Part shown: one piece after another, positions 39,301 to 51,000 of the stretch
Numbering within the stretch: the first letter of the stretch is position 1
Layout of the letters: each line of letters begins with the position of its first letter
NCBI GenBank assembly: GCA_003116995.1
Contig: BDSL01000036.1
Span: forward strand, 310,001-374,000
Direction: 5' to 3'
DNA: 64,000 nucleotides
Origin: Yamagishiella unicocca
Taxonomy: Eukaryota; Chlorophyta; Chlorophyceae; Chlamydomonadales; Volvocaceae
Program-made: the position numbers and the translations under genes
The notes under the pieces: model-generated
The model's input: only the letters and a program-made list of their open reading frames with translations
Told to the model about the DNA's origin: nothing
The model's database searches: none

Positions 39301-42300
39301 GTTTGGCTGTCAGCCGGCGAGCGGTACCCAAATTTTCAGCAAGATGTCCCGGCACGTTCCTCACATCAGTATTTCAGTAACCCCCATACTTATCTACATC
39401 ATCCCCACACCTGTCCGGCCAGGCGAGGGGATGGTCGGCCACCGCATCAGGGTTTACTGGCCGCTGGACAAGACGTACTACTCCGGAGTGGTGACGTCAT
39501 ACAACCCGGCCTCCCGCGTCCCGTACGGCGTGGACTACGACGACGGCGACGCCGAAAACGTCAACCTCAACAAGGAGAGCTGGCAGCTGGATGAGCGAGA
39601 TCGCAAGCCCCTGCCTTCGGCCCTCTTAGAGCGGATCCTAGCGGCGGCGGCGGCGGCGGTGGCGGGCCAGACGGCGCCGCCAGCACCCCTGCCGGCAGCG
39701 ATGTCGGGTACGACAGCGGCAGCTGCGGGGGTGCTGGCGGGCAGCGTAGCCAAGAGGTTCCTCACGGGTCTCGGTGACGTCAGCAGAGGGGGTGCAGGTG
39801 GGGTCTCCAAGCCGGGGACTGTCGTGACGACGTTGCTGCCCGCGCCGCCAACGGTGCTGCTGCTCGAAGGACCTGGCGGCAGAGCTCGTGGCAGCGGTGG
39901 TGGCAGTGCGGATGTAAGTGGCCGAGCCGGGGGCGGTCGTGGGAGCAGCGGCGGCGGCGGCGGCAGCGGCGGCGGCGGCGGCAGCGGCAGCGGCGGCGGC
40001 GGCGCCACCGCTGCCCAAACCGAGCGGGTCATCCCATCTGCCGCCGGCGAGGCAGCACCCGCCATAATGGAGCAGCATGACTGGAGCAGGCAACAACTTC
40101 AACAACATCAGCAACATCAGCAACAACAGCAACAACAGCAACAACAGCAACAACAGCAACAACTGCAGGAGTACGAGCACCCGCAGCAACTGCTACAGCA
40201 CCAAGAGCAACCGCCGCAACCACCGCAACCGCCGCAACCGCCGCAACACCAGTATCAGGAGCAGGGCAGTCGACAGCCACAGCAGCAGACAGCGCAAGTC
40301 CCTAAGGTGAAGCAGGGCCAGAAGCGGGGTAACGGTGAGGGAGGGGAGGCCCAGCAGTGCGCGGAGGCACGCGTCGTTTCGGCAACAGGCGCCGCTGCGG
40401 ACCGCAGCCCGGGCGGCGCGGAAGAAGCCTCCACGCGCGATGTCTCCGGCTTCCAGAAGCAGCAGCCCGAGGAGCAGATGTGGCAACAACAAGAGCAGGA
40501 AGAACAGCAGCCTCGGGAGCAGCAGCAGCAATACCAGCGGCAACTGGGTGCGCCTGAGGGCACAGACGACGCCACCGCGATGGTGCTCGCGATGGTGCTC
40601 GCGGAGGAACGGCAGCGGCCGCACAGCGAGCCCTCGGCAGGCCCAGGCAGCATCACGAGACCTGAACCCGAGAGCAGTCGGGGGCCTGAGGGCAGTAGGG
40701 GGCCTGAGGGCAGTCGGGGCCCTGAGGGCAGTAGGGGGCCTGAGGGCAGTGGGGGGGCCGAGGACAGTGGGGGGTCCGAGGACAGCGGCGCGACCGGCGA
40801 CGGCCCGGAGGCACAGGTGCGGGCGGAGGTAGCGGAGGTGGCAGGTCAGGCGGACTTCGAGGCGCCATCGGTCGGTGAGGCGCAACTGGAGGGAGAGCAG
40901 GGGGCTCAGGCGCTCCTGCCACGGACTCCGGCGCAAGCGACCACTGCGGGTGGGGCCGCGGAGGCCCCGCCGCCGCCGCCGCCGCCGCCACAGCCGGCGG
41001 AGCCGCAGTCAGAGGGGCCGCAGTCAGCGGGGCCGCCGCCGCCGCCGCCACAGCCGGCGGAGCCGCAGTCAGAGGGGCCGCAGTCAGCGGGGCCGCCGCC
41101 GCCGCCGCCACAGCCGGCGGAGCCGCAGCCAGCGGGGCCGCCACCGGCCAATGACGTGGACGACGTTGCAGCGGCCGCCCAAGCGTACGAGCATCTTCAC
41201 GGCGAAGCGGCGGGCCCTATGGACCCGGCGTGTGGGCAAGCAGTGTCGGCCCCTGTGCCTGAGCCTTCCGAGGGGGCCCAGGCGGCCGCCGCCGCCCTGG
41301 ACGGCACAGGGCCTGCCTCCGACGCGATGGAGGTGGCGCAGCCGCACGCAGCAGACGGAGTAGGGGATGCCCGGGGCTCGCCCTGGGTGCACGCTGGGGG
41401 CGGCAGTTCGGCCGCCACTGCTCCGTCGAGCGGGGCCGCCGCCGACGACGACGATGCCGCCGATGCTGCCGCCGTTCCTGCCGCCGACGCCGATGCTGAC
41501 GTGGCAGCTGGATCCGAAGCGGACGCTGAAGTCGCCGATGCCGCTGGCGTGGACGCCTCTACGGCCAGCACGGACGGGGAGGAGCTGGGCTGCGAAGCCG
41601 AGGTACAGGGCGGTGCGGTGGCGAGTGCAGACACGGGCGCCGCTGACGGGGGCAGCGCGGGTGGTGGCGCTGCGGATGAGGCCGAGACCGAGGCGTCCAG
41701 CGATGCCGCAGGCAGCGGAGATGCGGGGAGGGGCGAAGGCGGCAGCGCTGGCGGCGAGGGCGACGTCAATGGAGGTGAAGGCCTGGAAGCAGCCGAGGAG
41801 GAGGAAACCGACACCGCCGAAACGGGTAGCGACGAGGACGGCGCCGCCGCTGCGGCTACCGCTGACGCCGCTGCTGATGGTGGCAGCGGTCGTAGCGGGA
41901 GCGCCCGACTGGAGACACGGCGCGCCAGTACCGCCAGTGCCGGCGGTGCCGCTGCGCCCGCCTCTGCTCTCGGCGGAATCGGCGTCCACGACGGCGCTGT
42001 GCCGGTTGTTTGCAACCACACCAGCGGCTTCCTCCTGCTGCGGCACCACCTGGTCGCCTGCCAGTGTGCCCAGTGCCGGGGACAGCCCGGAGGTCGGTGG
42101 GGCTGCTGGACACCTATTGGGTTCGAGGAACACGCCGGTGGGTCGGTGGGTCGGTGGGTCGGTGGGTCGGTGGGTCGGTGGGTCGGTGGGTCGGTGGGTC
42201 GGTGGGTCGGTGGGTCGGTGGGTCGGTGGGTCGGTGCGCGGGTTCCGCCCCGCCAGGGCCGCAGACGCGCTCTGGCTAGGGTGCGCCATTGTGCACGTGG

Positions 42301-44567
42301 TACACTGGAAGGAATGGGGTGCGGTTAGAGCGGGTGGCACGAGGTGGGCAGTAGTCGTGCCGGATACATGGGGGCCACGGCGGTGGTGGTTTGAGGTGGT
42401 GGGGCGGGGTGGGATAACTGTACCTAGCTGTCGCTGCCCCCCAATTCCAAACATCTTGAAAAAGCCGTACAGCTTACAGCTCTATGAATCCACGCGTGGG
42501 GGCGGGCAGGTATGCGCAGCAGCAAGAAGTGGAAGAACAGCATCAGGCTGGGCTCGGCGGTGCCGAGCGGTGGTTTCGGAGCGGCCGCGGCGGCTCCCGA
42601 GGGCGCTGCCGCGGGCTCGGCGCTGGGCGAGTGGCTGGACCGGCGCGGCGTGGTGGTGGCGCCCAGTAAGGAGCGGCGGAGGGACATGGACGTGTCGGAG
42701 GTGGAGCGATGCATGCGGGTGGGTTGAGAGAAGCCCGTGCGTCGGCACACAGGGTGGGTCGGCACACAGGGTGGGTTGGGTGGTCGGGAAGACGTCGGCC
42801 GTAAAACATACGTCCAAATGATCAGGCCGGTCAAGCGGGGCAGCAACCGACGTAATCGGGTTGGTTGAGTTGCGGAAAGAATTTGGTTGGGTTGTTGGCT
42901 TGCGGAAAGAACATGGTTGGGTTGTCGGCTTGCGGGTGGAAAACGTTGAATCCACAAGATCCGCAGTTATCCCTCTTGATGCCACCACGCCGCTTGTATC
43001 GCATCACGACCCTGGACCCCCAGGCGCCGATAACGGCACAACTTGCCGCGAAGCCCGCTGATGCCGCTGCCGGCGGCGCCGCAAGTGGCGAAACCCGGCC
43101 TTCTCTGGTCACCCCTGGAGCAGTGGATGCCAGGAGGGCCGACGCCGGGCGGGCGAATGGCGGCGCAGGCAGCAGAGCCGACGGCGGAAGAAGCAGCGGC
43201 GGCGGCACCTTAACCAGTGGAGGGTGCGGACCCGGAGGCGGTGTACGACCCATTGCAGCGACCGCAGCCCCGACAGCTGCAACCTCGGCCCCAGCCATGA
43301 CCCCAGCCCTCGCTGCCCCAGCCCAAGTAGGGCCGCCAGCAAGGAAGCGGGCCGCGGGCCCCGCCGCCGTCACCGCCGCAGCAAATGGCGTTGACGGCAC
43401 CGAAGGAGGGCCCATCGCGACGAAGCGCGCGAAAGTGGATACAGCGGTTGTGCGCCGCAATGGCGGCGGTGGCGGCGGCGGCAAGACCGCCGGTGGCGGC
43501 GGCGGCAAGGTGCGGGCCGGTGGCGATGCAGGAGCGGAGTGCGACGTGTTTCGAGTCCAGGGCGAGGGCTACCAGGTATGGGGAGGTGCTTCGGGTAGCG
43601 GCGGCACCTGTTTCGTTCGTTCAAGAGTTGAAGCACTCGTCCGCTGCAGCCGCAAAGGCCAACGGGGGGACACCGTGTATAAGCCCACGAATCCAAGAGT
43701 GCTGTTCGTTGTTGATACTTCGCTTTCCATTCCCTTGTTATGGCTGCCCTTTTTTGTTGCTGTTCTTCTTTCTTGTTTGTTGTTGTTGCGGTCGTGATGG
43801 CCTCCCCGCGACCCCCGCATCGCTCCTCCGCTGGCAGGTCCTGCGCTGCACCGACCCCCCGGGTTTTGAGGTCTTCTGCCTTGTCCCAGGATACCAGGTG
43901 CGACTGGCAGCACAGCGCAGCTCATCTCAGCCTAGAACAGCGTAGCGTAGCACGGTGTGGCCGGCCATTGGTGGCATTTGAGGCAGATTAAACCGTTGAA
44001 CCGACAGCGCGGGGTGAAGCGGGTGGCGTTTGCTTCCTTGCCTGGTTGTTTGGAAAGGTCCGACCTGCGGGTAAGGGGCTGGGGCTGGGACCACAGCGTC
44101 CCATGCAGACCATGACCCTGGCCGGTGTCCCAGGTCTAGGCGCCAGCACTGACTGTGCTACTCCCCACCTCCTTCCTCAACCTTTCCGTCCCGTGGCCGT
44201 ACGCGTGCGAATGCCTTCGAATTTCTTCATGCACCGCTGTACGATGGGCTCTGGCGCACACTCCTCCTCCTCCCCCTCCTCGTCACCGCAACGCTCCCGC
44301 AACCCCACTAACCCCACCAACCCCACCGGTTTCCCGCACAACCAACCCCACCAACAACGCCACCAGCTGGGGGAGGTATCTGTGCGCGCATACGACAGCG
44401 GCAAGCTCGTCATCCGCGCCGCGCCGCATGACCCAGAGCGCGCGGTGCTGTGGGGCATGGTTCCCCTCTGCCACGTCATCCAGTTACCCTATGCCGTACG
44501 GGCGGACAGCGCCCAGGCGCTCATGACCCTGCACGGCCAGCTGTACGTGCGGGTGAATGACGCATGA
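33360..44567 (+). CDS. ARID - SAND - Tudor-like - SAND - HSP20-like chromatin protein
   Basis: Exons 33360-33683, 33998-34652, 35129-35235, 35466-35603, 35989-36422, 38344-38505, 38680-39218, 39423-42137, 42510-42718, 43024-43575, 43838-43897, 44367-44567; every phase agrees and the sum is 2,031 residues (exon 2 could start at 34061). Start ATG 33360. Residues about 312-405 form an ARID DNA-binding domain (VDVFRLWSAVQARGG, then GEWPAVARAAL and RVYCSSPL). At about 535-620 is a SAND-type domain: CNG, VCRCERC, FYPYDFERHAG, NKRWKSSVR. At about 787-845 is a Tudor-like domain: IRVYWPLDKTYYSGVV and YGVDYDDGD. A Gln/Gly/Ala-rich acidic linker follows. At about 1645-1735 is a second SAND: VVCNHTSGF, CQCAQC, FEEHAG, KKWKNSIR. 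The C-terminus resembles the HSP20-like tail of plant ARID proteins (VRAYDSGKLVI, LWGMVPL, LHGQLYVRV). Probably a nuclear DNA- and histone-binding regulator. Confidence 0.85.
34761..34890 (+). repeat. 10-bp minisatellite in ARID intron
   Basis: About 13 copies of CAGTTTGACC with small changes sit in the intron 34653-35128, which splits the ARID coding sequence. Nothing coding is visible in it. Confidence 0.9.
34991..35038 (+). repeat. 18-bp repeat in ARID intron
   Basis: Nearly three copies of an 18-bp unit (AACGGAAAAGATACTTCC) follow the minisatellite in the same intron. Confidence 0.85.
36546..36605 (+). repeat. 30-bp tandem duplication in intron
   Basis: Two identical 30-bp copies beginning GATTCAGGCTCGGGATGG lie near the 5' end of the 1.9-kb intron 36423-38343 that splits the first SAND domain. 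The rest of this long intron holds no recognisable exon; a plus-strand frame at 37561-38040 is open but has no motif. Confidence 0.9.
40088..40166 (+). repeat. CAA/CAG array coding polyglutamine
   Basis: A run of mostly CAACAG hexamers within the large exon encodes an almost pure Gln tract after the Tudor-like domain. Gln-rich sequence with His, Pro and Glu continues for another 40 residues. Confidence 0.9.
40677..40760 (+). repeat. 15-bp coding repeat
   Basis: Four to five copies of a 15-bp unit (GGGCCTGAGGGCAGT) encode a GPEGSR-like repeat in the linker between the Tudor-like and second SAND domains. Confidence 0.85.
40967..41134 (+). repeat. 60-bp coding repeat
   Basis: About two and a half copies of a 60-bp unit encode a proline run followed by QPAEPQSEGPQSAG. 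The copies are identical over most of their length, so this is a young expansion in the linker. Confidence 0.9.
42136..42240 (+). repeat. GGTCGGTG microsatellite at a splice donor
   Basis: An 8-bp GGTCGGTG array begins directly at the donor of intron 42138-42509, which splits the second SAND domain after FEEHA. The array keeps an open frame, so the coding sequence seems to continue through it, but reading through loses the KKWKNSIR half of the domain. Confidence 0.9.
42870..42929 (+). repeat. 30-bp tandem repeat in intron
   Basis: Two 30-bp copies (TTGCGGAAAGAA start) with few differences lie in the intron 42719-43023. Confidence 0.85.
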
Positions 44568-45716
44568 TGACGTGGTGAGGGCGCCCAGGGACGCGGATGG
44601 CGGCGGGCCCCTCTGGTTGGCGGCGCAACGTACGGTGTAGAAGGTGGATGCGGTCGCGACAGTGGGGTGCGGATCCGGCGGGTCCAGAGGAAAAATAAGC
44701 GTAGGGCGCACATTTTCGGATGTGAACTGGCGGCTGGAAGCGGTGGTGTGGGTGTTTGCGGGTGCGGCCGCCATGGTCTTAAAAGGCAGCGGCCAGCAGG
44801 CACGGTGCGGCTCATGATGTCTACGGACGGCATGCTTCCGAGGGGTTGCGCGTTTCGGAGGCTGGCTCGTGGCATGGAAAAGAGAACTGCCAGAGGCGCG
44901 CTCGGCAGATGATGCGTCGAAAGTCACGGCAACGACAGCAACCGCTTGATTTTTTGTCCTTTCCACGGGCAAACCGCCAAATCTTCCATGCCACTCTGTT
45001 TTCAACCACATAGTATTACGATCCGCACATAGTGTTACGATCCGCTCACCTCTACTCCACGCCGCCCTGTTAGGCAGCGACGGACAGCGATAATTCTAGC
45101 CTACTATATTACACAGCCCGGGTCCAACTCTTGTGCCTCCATGGGAAACGGAAGTAGTCGCGAGTATTGGGGAGACCCCGATGGCACGCCACCTGTGGCC
45201 ACGCCCTGCCGCGCCAAAGTGTCACAATTGTGGCAGTTTCCCCCAAACTCCCCAGCGTCCGTGGTTGGGTCCACGGCATCCAAAAAATAATGTTGCCATT
45301 TTATGAAGGCTCATATGCATGCAAATGCATTGAGTTGGCCCGATGGTGCGCCAAAGCGACAGACCGTTGACGTCCGCCCAACTCGTCTTGCCGTTATTCC
45401 TAATGCGCCGCATTGTGTTAAATGAGGATAGACGTTCCTATTCGTTGTTACTTAAAGGTTTCCCACACGCACTATGGTGCTCGCACACATTTGCAGCCCT
45501 GGCACCCCGTTTGTCTTGGGCAATCGTCATGACCCTCAGTACTAGGACTGTGTGTTTATGCACATGTAGGATAGGTTCATGGATGAGGCAAAACCTGATC
45601 CTCTTCTCAGGCTAGAAGCATAGGAAGCAGCAAAAATGCTTCTGAGCATTAATCAGTGGCTGCCCGGCTGACCGTTGCAAATATGTGCCAATACATTACC
45701 GAAGCATGCGTCTCGT
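44568..45716. other. Intergenic region 3' of the ARID/SAND gene
   Basis: It contains the 3' untranslated region of the ARID/SAND gene. No TGTAA signal was seen. A short direct repeat (CATAGT(A/G)TTACGATCCGC twice) lies at about 45009-45048. No gene was recognised up to the inserted element. Confidence 0.5.
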
Positions 45717-47407
45717 CAGCTAAGTCTCCCGGTAAGGCGTCATACTCGGCATGGGATCATACGACATATGGCATGCCACATATTATAGGACGCCACAGTC
45801 AAACTAACTTTACAGTAGGGACTTAAGTCAAACTTTCTATGCATGGCGTCCCATAATGCATATGACGCCAATATACATGGACGGATATGCCGCAGTGCAA
45901 GCAGAACAATAGCACCAATTCTTGAAGCATAATGGAACTTATTAATCTATGAATATTGACTGCGGTAATGTGTGATACCGGTAGAGACGTCCTTCGAAGT
46001 AAACTTGCTTCCTTGTGGGAACTCCAAGGGGAGACATGGCTCTTGGGATACGGCCGATGATGTGCACCCAGAAAGCTCGCGTTTAATCCCCTACGCCTTG
46101 ATGTCGCCGAGCAAGCAGCAGAAGTTGTCGTGGAAGTGAGCATTGAAGCGACAGCTTGCGATGACGACCACGGTGCTCACCCGCACATCCGTGCTCATCT
46201 CTCACAGAAATGCAAGAGAAACCCGCGTGCCCAAAGCTGTCTTTCAGAGTTTTGCCAGCAAGTCCTGGTGGAGAAGTTTCCATGCTTGTGCTCCCAGGCC
46301 GCAAGCCACATTAGCTCGTCGCAGACGATTGCACTCAACCAGCAATTCATCAAGGTGGTTGTTGCAGCGTTGATCACGGCGGTGAAAGACCTGCTGGACG
46401 GAAGTCGGCAGCCGCTGCCAACGGTATCCGCCATCGCCAGCGACACACAGACGCCACAGGCTACGGTGTCTGCAGACAGTCTGGCAGAAATATTTGCGGC
46501 ACCTAAAGCCACGCAGCTGCCGCAGCAGCCCCACTAACAGAAAGGTAGCGCCTGATCCACCGAAAGCTGGATTGCTGTCCTAATTCAAGCCAGACCATCC
46601 CCCGCGCCATACCAGCTCTGTACTATCATACTAGATACTAGCTCGGCGTGGCGGTGGAAGCATAGGGTCACCTACGGCAACAATCGGGCGCTTTCCCTAA
46701 TCCAGCAGCAAGGGAGCGCCTGGATCACCAAAAGCGGGATTAAGCTAGCCCCCCCGCCCTGCCGCTTTAGTAGTTTTCACTGGGGCCGAGTGGGCGACAG
46801 TCGGCAAGGGCTTTGATTGTGGGGCCGGGTAAGACCCCCAAGGAAAGCATCCGCAAACGTACCCGGGCCTTCATCCGCAGCTGCGCGACTGAGCCACCCC
46901 ACTGCGCTCTGAATTATTTCGTGTTGTTAAAAAAGGTTCTCTTCTTAGAGAAGTGGAGCCGGAGGAACGCTGAAACGACATGCTTGCTGATGACATCTCG
47001 TTGAAGGAATGAGTGTAGCTCGCATCCTAACAGGATGTTATTGCGCTTATAGTCATAGAGCGGTAGCGCTCGACGATACGCCACCAAGAGTTCGATAGCC
47101 GCTGACGCGCGCCATGCTGCAACGCAGCCATTTTTACTTCGACAGACGTTTCTACCGGTATCTCACATTACCGCAGTTGCTATTCATAAAGGAAATGTGT
47201 TCATTACAACTGTTGTTCTGCTTGCACTGCGACATATCCGTCCATGTATATTGGCGTCATATGCATTATGGGACGCCATGCATAGAAAGTTTGACTTTAC
47301 AGTCCCTAATGTAAAGTTAGTTTGACTGGGGCGTCCTATAATATGTGGCATGCCATATGTCGTATGATCCCATGCCGAGTATGACGCCTTACCGGGAGAC
47401 TTAGCTG
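45717..47407. mobile_element. 1.69-kb DNA transposon with long terminal inverted repeats and 7-bp TSD
   Basis: The ends are inverted copies beginning CAGCTAAGTCTCCCGG. Strong identity runs from 45717 to 45909 against 47213 to 47407, with imperfect pairing continuing inward to about 46013 and 47128. The element is flanked by a perfect 7-bp direct repeat, GTCTCGT, at 45710-45716 and 47408-47414, the expected target-site duplication. Inside, a plus-strand frame (46130-46537, ending LPQQPH) has ordinary composition but no transposase motif. Two related segments near 46545 and 46705 share (C/T)GGATCACC-like sequence. It is most likely a non-autonomous element; the superfamily cannot be told from the sequence alone. 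Confidence 0.85.
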
Positions 47408-48066
47408 GTCTCGTCCGTCTATGCCCTAATCCAAGGCCGTACGACGCTCGGCTTAACCTTACGAGCTTACGTGACCGTTGATGCGAGCAAGTATGTATGG
47501 CAAAAGTCCTACTCGATAGCCGATCCAAGGCTATTACACGGTATTATATAAGAACACCTAACTTGTTGAAGGCCAGAAGCGTCCCATTACGAAATCATCT
47601 GTACTGCAGCATTTTGTCAGGGGCGTTTGCACCTACAACCTTGCTTCAGCTAATCCTTCAAACGCAACACTCTCAACTTAATTTTACTTTATCATACCAT
47701 GTCCAACATAGGGCCGTTCCTTTAAGCGATTTCATCGGTCCTGCAAGGTTGTGCAGCAGTTTAGATTGGTGGCGTTGCCTATAATAAAATGGGAAGCTAA
47801 ACTCTTGCTCTGGAGCGCAGCCTCTTGTGTGGCGCGGTCGAGGTGAGGATTTTCGTGTTTGTCCGACTCAGGTGCCATACGCCCTACCGACGGCTCTAGG
47901 GATTTAGTGTAGGCTTCTGTAACCTGGATTTCTGGATGCGCACGTGTGGAGGTTACGAAACGTCTCGGCGGCATTGTGGTGTCATCCCTGTCAAGTTGCT
48001 GCCCTCTGTTGTAATCTTTGCGCCCTCTCTCGTGTACCTTTTTCAGGTTTTGAGGCCTCCCTCAGT
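47408..48066. other. Upstream region of the receptor-like kinase gene
   Basis: It probably carries the promoter and 5' untranslated region of the kinase. A pyrimidine-rich stretch ending TTTTTCAG at about 48045 looks like a 3' splice site and could end an intron in the 5' untranslated region. An in-frame extension upstream of the chosen ATG exists but lacks signal-peptide character. Confidence 0.45.
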
Positions 48067-51000
48067 ATGGCGCCCTCGGGCGCCGGGCGCCGTCTTGTAT
48101 GCTGCTCGTTCTTCTGGTTGCTTGCAGCCCTTGGTTGGGCCAACGCCGGACCCAATGCAACTACGCCAGTGGGATCGCAGTGCAGCAGCCTAGATGACAG
48201 ATTCACTGACGCGTTCAGCTTGGCCCCGGGCGCGTTCTCGCCAACGATCGTCACACTTGGAGCCGGTTGTCACAGTCTGCAGCGTAATTTCGCCTGCACA
48301 CCAGTACGGACTTCAGTGGTTGTAGATGGCGTAACTGACGGTATCAGCGTCTGGGACACCGACTTCGGTTTGTTCGAGTTGTCCGTGGAGCCAAGTAAGC
48401 GTCACCGGCCGAAGCAGCGGGAGCGAAATGCGGAGCAAGCGCTATTTTGGGAACGAACGGGTCGTCTCTAGTGCCCGGGAGGGGGGTTGTTATCTTCTCC
48501 GGCGGGTGCACCTAACCCCCGCATCCGCGCCCCCCCTCCCCTCCTTGTGTGCCTGCTGGGAACGCCGCAAACCGATTGTAATGGTGTTGCGGCTTGCAGA
48601 CGTCACTTTCACGTTGCGGAATCTGGTGCTGGCGCGGGCCCTCGTATTCACCGTCGGCTACGCAAGCCTGCAGCCTTCCATTTTCCACCTCCGCCCTGGC
48701 AGCCGGCTAGTGCTGCAGAACGTAACAGTGCAGACACTGTGCAGTACAATAGTGTACTACACTACAACTCAGGGCCTCCTACCCAGCGCGCAGGTGAGCG
48801 GGCTGCTGCTCGCGGGCCACATCAAGTACGGTGGTGTACGGTCGGGGATGTTGCCGTGGACTGGCAATTCCTCCGGGAGGGTTTCGAGGATCACCCGTGG
48901 ATGCGAGAAAAACTGTTTAGAATGGAGGGTGGGATCTCGGGGAGAGGCCCGGTCCATGGGGCTGCGCCGTGGTGCGTTTCGGTCGCCATGACTGCGAATG
49001 GGGCCGTGGCGTGGTGTGTGCGGAAGGGGCCGTGGCGGAGAAACCCACTGTCTGGTGCGCTGTGGGTGCCGTAGCGGCTAAGGTATGGCAGCAATCCCGA
49101 TAAGGCACCGTCAGTGGAACACGCGGCACGTGAGTCCCGCCCTCGCTCGCGGTGCTCAAATCCTATGAACAGCACACCATGCACCCGAGATGCATCCCAT
49201 CTCCCCTTTGTAAAACCCGCACCACCCACCACCACCACCACCACCTAACGGCCTCCTGTCCCCTGCTGGCGTTGCCCGCCCCCACCCGCTCGTGAAACCC
49301 CGCCTGCCCGTGCAGACTGTTGGACAGTCCAACCAGCCCAATCGGCCCATCTTCATTCCGGACCTCACCTTCCCCTCTTCGGGGATGACGCTCCAGAATG
49401 TGACGGTGGCGTGCGAAACCGGGGTGTCGCTGCCAGGCCCCGTCGGCCTGTTCGTACACACGGCACCCATGCTCACCGCCTTCGTGTCGGCGTCCAGCGC
49501 GCTGACAATTACGTCCACGATACGCGTGATGGAAAACATCACGCTGCCGTACGTGGCGTCGTACGACCCGGATCATCCGGACCCTCGCGTGGCGCTCATA
49601 ACCAACGACATATTTATCGACGCCGCCAACAGCTCGGAGCTGACCTACATTGACGCCAACTACACAGGCGGTTGGATGTACGTGCAACCGCCTGCGCGGT
49701 TGACGCTGCGGCGGTTGGTCGTCACGCGGCTTCGTACCGCCATTTGGGCGCCGGGGGTCATGAACGGGCTGCTGGCGGGCGGCTTGCCGATCTTCATGGT
49801 GCAGAACCCCAGCAGCTCGGGCAATTCCCAGCCGGCGCAGCCGCGGGCGTTCGAGGATGTGACGCTCGTCATGCCGCAGTACGAAATCGTCCAAGTGTCG
49901 TACTGGTGCTACATGCTGAACATGATGGCGTCGGAGGTCAACCACGTGGCTGATTTCCTGAGGTCGCTGGTCTGGTACAGCGACTGTGACGTGCTCGACT
50001 CGACGCGGTTGATGCTGCGGAAGGTGCGCAGCACCAACACCGTCTACGCGAGGGTGCAGCTCACCAGCGTGGCGCCGCCGGGGGTCCCCAGCGACGCCGA
50101 CGAGTTGCCGCCCGAAGGCTCGTCACCGTACGAGCACGTGACACCGCCGTTGTACTTCGTCTCCACGGGGCTAGACTGGGCGGACGCCTTGGCGCCGGTG
50201 CTGCCCCAAGACACCTGGGCCTCTCCGGCGCCAGCATCGGGCAATCTTGCGCGGCCGAGCGTAAGCACCCCCCCCGCCCAGGCGCAGCTGCCGGCGTTGC
50301 TGCTGCTGAACGGCACTGTGACACTGACGTTGGCAGACTTGCGGGTGCCGGGCGGCGGCAAACGTGTCGTACGGCGCAGCGTCGTCATCACCTCAATGCG
50401 GCGTGGGTGCGGCGCTGACGTGGCGACTTGCGCGCCGGCCGTACTGGACATGGGGAACTTCCTGGACGCCGTACGGCTGGAGGATAACGTCACAGTCGTG
50501 TTCCAAGGCCTCACGCTCCGAAACATCACTTCGACAATGACCCAGCAGCGCTCGACCTCTCCCGCAGACCAGGCGATCAGCAGCTTCTTCATGTTTGACC
50601 GGTCGTCCGTACAAATCGTGTACGAGAACGTCAACGTGGAGCTGAGGTCCAACGCATTCGCCGCCTTGTACCGCGTCCTGTCGACGCCAGCCCGGGGAAA
50701 CATTGCAGGTGGGGCAGGTGGAGGGAGGAGGAGGGGTGTTGGGAGTGGGTATCGTTAGCGCGTGGGGATTCGAGGGAAACCCGTGGATGTCCGAAAAAAA
50801 TCGTTTAAAGCAGAAGTTTTGAGATGCATGCGGGAGAACTGGGTTGGGGATACGCAAGCCGAAGGTCGTAATATGACCTTTGGCGGCTAAGCTATATCGG
50901 CTACGGCGAGACGAAAGGAAGCGAGGACCCCGCGCGACGCACGTAAACTTTTCGCAGAACCGGTTTTGGGCGCTAGCAGGAGAACTGTGGGAGTTGGTGC

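Noticed and set aside
41084..42454. A 456-codon open frame on the minus strand opposite the ARID/SAND linker
   Set aside because: It mirrors the GC-rich low-complexity exon of the plus-strand gene. Its product is Arg/Pro-rich, has no motif and crosses the plus-strand intron as if it were not there.
46130..46537. ORF inside the inverted-repeat element as a transposase
   Set aside because: It is too short and shows no catalytic triad or zinc-finger pattern. It is mentioned only within the element.
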